This document shows positions 63,354 through 64,000 of a DNA stretch of 64,000 nt, piece after piece. The notes below the pieces were generated by a model that had not been told where the DNA came from, ran no database searches, and worked only from the letters and a program-made list of their open reading frames with translations. A program made the translations under genes and the position numbers. The stretch comes from Nocardioides sp. Root122. GTDB taxonomy: Bacteria > Actinomycetota > Actinomycetes > Propionibacteriales > Nocardioidaceae. Each line of letters starts with the position of its first letter. Positions within the stretch are counted from its first letter, which is position 1. The DNA is taken from contig NZ_LMDE01000012.1 in NCBI RefSeq assembly GCF_001425025.1, forward strand, positions 101 to 64,100, read 5' to 3'.

Positions 63354-64000
63354 GTGACCGACCCCCGCGCCTTCGCCGAGGCGCTCGGCCTCCCCGGCCT
63401 GCAGGACATCCACACCCACTTCCTGCCGCCGCGGGTGATGGCCAAGGTGCGCGCGCAGTTCGACTCCGCTGGCCCGCTGATCGGCCGGGCGTGGCCGCTG
63501 CACTACCGCGACGACGACGACGCCCTGGTCGAGACGCTCCGCTCCTTCGGCGTGCGCCGCTTCACCGCGCTGCCCTACGCCCACAGGCCCGGCATGGCCG
63601 AGTTCCTCAACGACTGGGCCGCCGGCTTCGCCGCCCGGGTGCCCGAGGCGGCGGTCTGCGGGACCTTCTTCCCCGAGCCCGGCGTGACGGCGTACGTCGC
63701 CTCGCGTTCGGAGGCGGTCGAGGTCTGGAAGGTCCACGTCCAGGTCGGCGCCTTCACCGTCACCGACCCACTGCTCGACGAGGCCTGGGGGTCGATCGCC
63801 GAGACGGGCACGCCAGTGGTGCTGCACGCCGGCAGCGGCCCTGTGCCCACCGAGCACACCGGCCCCGGGCCGGTGGCCGGGCTGCTGGCCCGCCACCCGC
63901 GGCTGCGCCTGGTGATCGCCCACGCCGGCGCCCCGGAGTACGCCGAGTTCCTCGGCCTCGCCGAGTCCCACGAGCGGGTCGCGCTCGACACCACGATGGC
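63354..64000 (+). CDS. Amidohydrolase (TIM-barrel, amidohydrolase-2 type), 5' part only
   Basis: At least 215 residues, cut by the window end. GTG start at 63354, 16 nt after smpB. N-terminal metal motif DIHTHFLPP (H20, H22), then a VWKVHVQVG strand, LHAGSG and IAHAGAPEYAEF, with LDTTM at the window edge where the metal-binding Asp is expected. These are features of the aminocarboxymuconate-semialdehyde decarboxylase/amidohydrolase-2 group. Substrate unknown; the class includes decarboxylases and hydrolases. Confidence 0.8.
   Translation, partial: MTDPRAFAEALGLPGLQDIHTHFLPPRVMAKVRAQFDSAGPLIGRAWPLHYRDDDDALVETLRSFGVRRFTALPYAHRPGMAEFLNDWAAGFAARVPEAAVCGTFFPEPGVTAYVASRSEAVEVWKVHVQVGAFTVTDPLLDEAWGSIAETGTPVVLHAGSGPVPTEHTGPGPVAGLLARHPRLRLVIAHAGAPEYAEFLGLAESHERVALDTTM

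Noticed and set aside
63339..64000. tmRNA (ssrA) next to smpB
   Set aside because: The region is occupied by the amidohydrolase reading frame, and no tRNA-like ends or tag-peptide frame were seen.

Overview
The window is high-GC actinobacterial DNA, most likely from Nocardioides or a close relative. Gene density is high, start codons are often GTG, many neighbouring genes overlap by 4 nt (ATGA/GTGA), and gene orders typical of Actinobacteria are present (O-methyltransferase/sigE/anti-sigma/htrA; prfB-ftsE-ftsX-M23 peptidase-smpB; treX-treY-treZ; divergent ku and LigD domains). No tRNA, rRNA, tmRNA, CRISPR array, insertion sequence or prophage was recognised. Family names come from reading the sequence, not from database searches.

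Layout. 0-3.6 kb: envelope-stress module (SigE-type ECF sigma factor with a matching GGAAC-N17-CGTT promoter, zinc-finger anti-sigma factor, HtrA protease) and a divergent O-methyltransferase. 3.7-6.0 kb: small excisionase-type HTH protein, then SAF (CpaB-like) and CpaE/TadZ-like genes, which are Tad-pilus parts lying 31 kb from the main tad locus. 6.0-8.7 kb: secreted RTX-repeat protein, and on the other strand a cupredoxin-like lipoprotein with a polytopic membrane protein. 8.7-19 kb: WS/DGAT acyltransferase, proline/glutamate catabolism (pruA and the 1617-residue NAD-glutamate dehydrogenase), DUF2505 protein, SDR. 19-26.9 kb: cupin/TetR divergent pair, TauE exporter, FCD-GntR regulator, and an operon of MatC-type dicarboxylate carrier, CaiB/BaiF CoA-transferase and carboxyltransferase, then an alpha/beta hydrolase. 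26.9-30.5 kb: NHEJ cluster, with Ku divergent from an operon in which the LigD ligase and polymerase domains are separate proteins flanking an L,D-transpeptidase. 30.6-35.9 kb: response regulator, a histidine kinase with a degenerate ATPase domain, and a 1064-residue membrane protein that reads as an alpha/beta hydrolase split by a transmembrane block.

36.1-41.5 kb: small membrane protein, then tad genes (cpaF, tadB, tadC, small pilin-like protein, two TadE-like, one TadG-like). 41.7-43 kb: secreted surface protein. 43-49.3 kb: treXYZ, converting alpha-1,4-glucan to trehalose. 49.3-53.1 kb: DUF4242 protein, large LuxR-type ATPase regulator, secreted Ig-like protein. 53.2-63.3 kb: the conserved prfB...ftsE-ftsX-M23-smpB segment, but with about 5.3 kb inserted between prfB and ftsE: a TY-Chap-like gene, a minus-strand operon resembling a type VII (ESX) cargo set without secretion machinery, and an ECF sigma/membrane-protein pair. 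The window ends inside an amidohydrolase gene.

The items most worth following are the orphan ESX-like cargo operon, the L,D-transpeptidase inside the split LigD operon, the membrane-interrupted hydrolase next to a degenerate kinase, the MatC/CoA-transferase/carboxyltransferase operon, and a 50-bp palindromic element present twice (41.5 and 57.8 kb).
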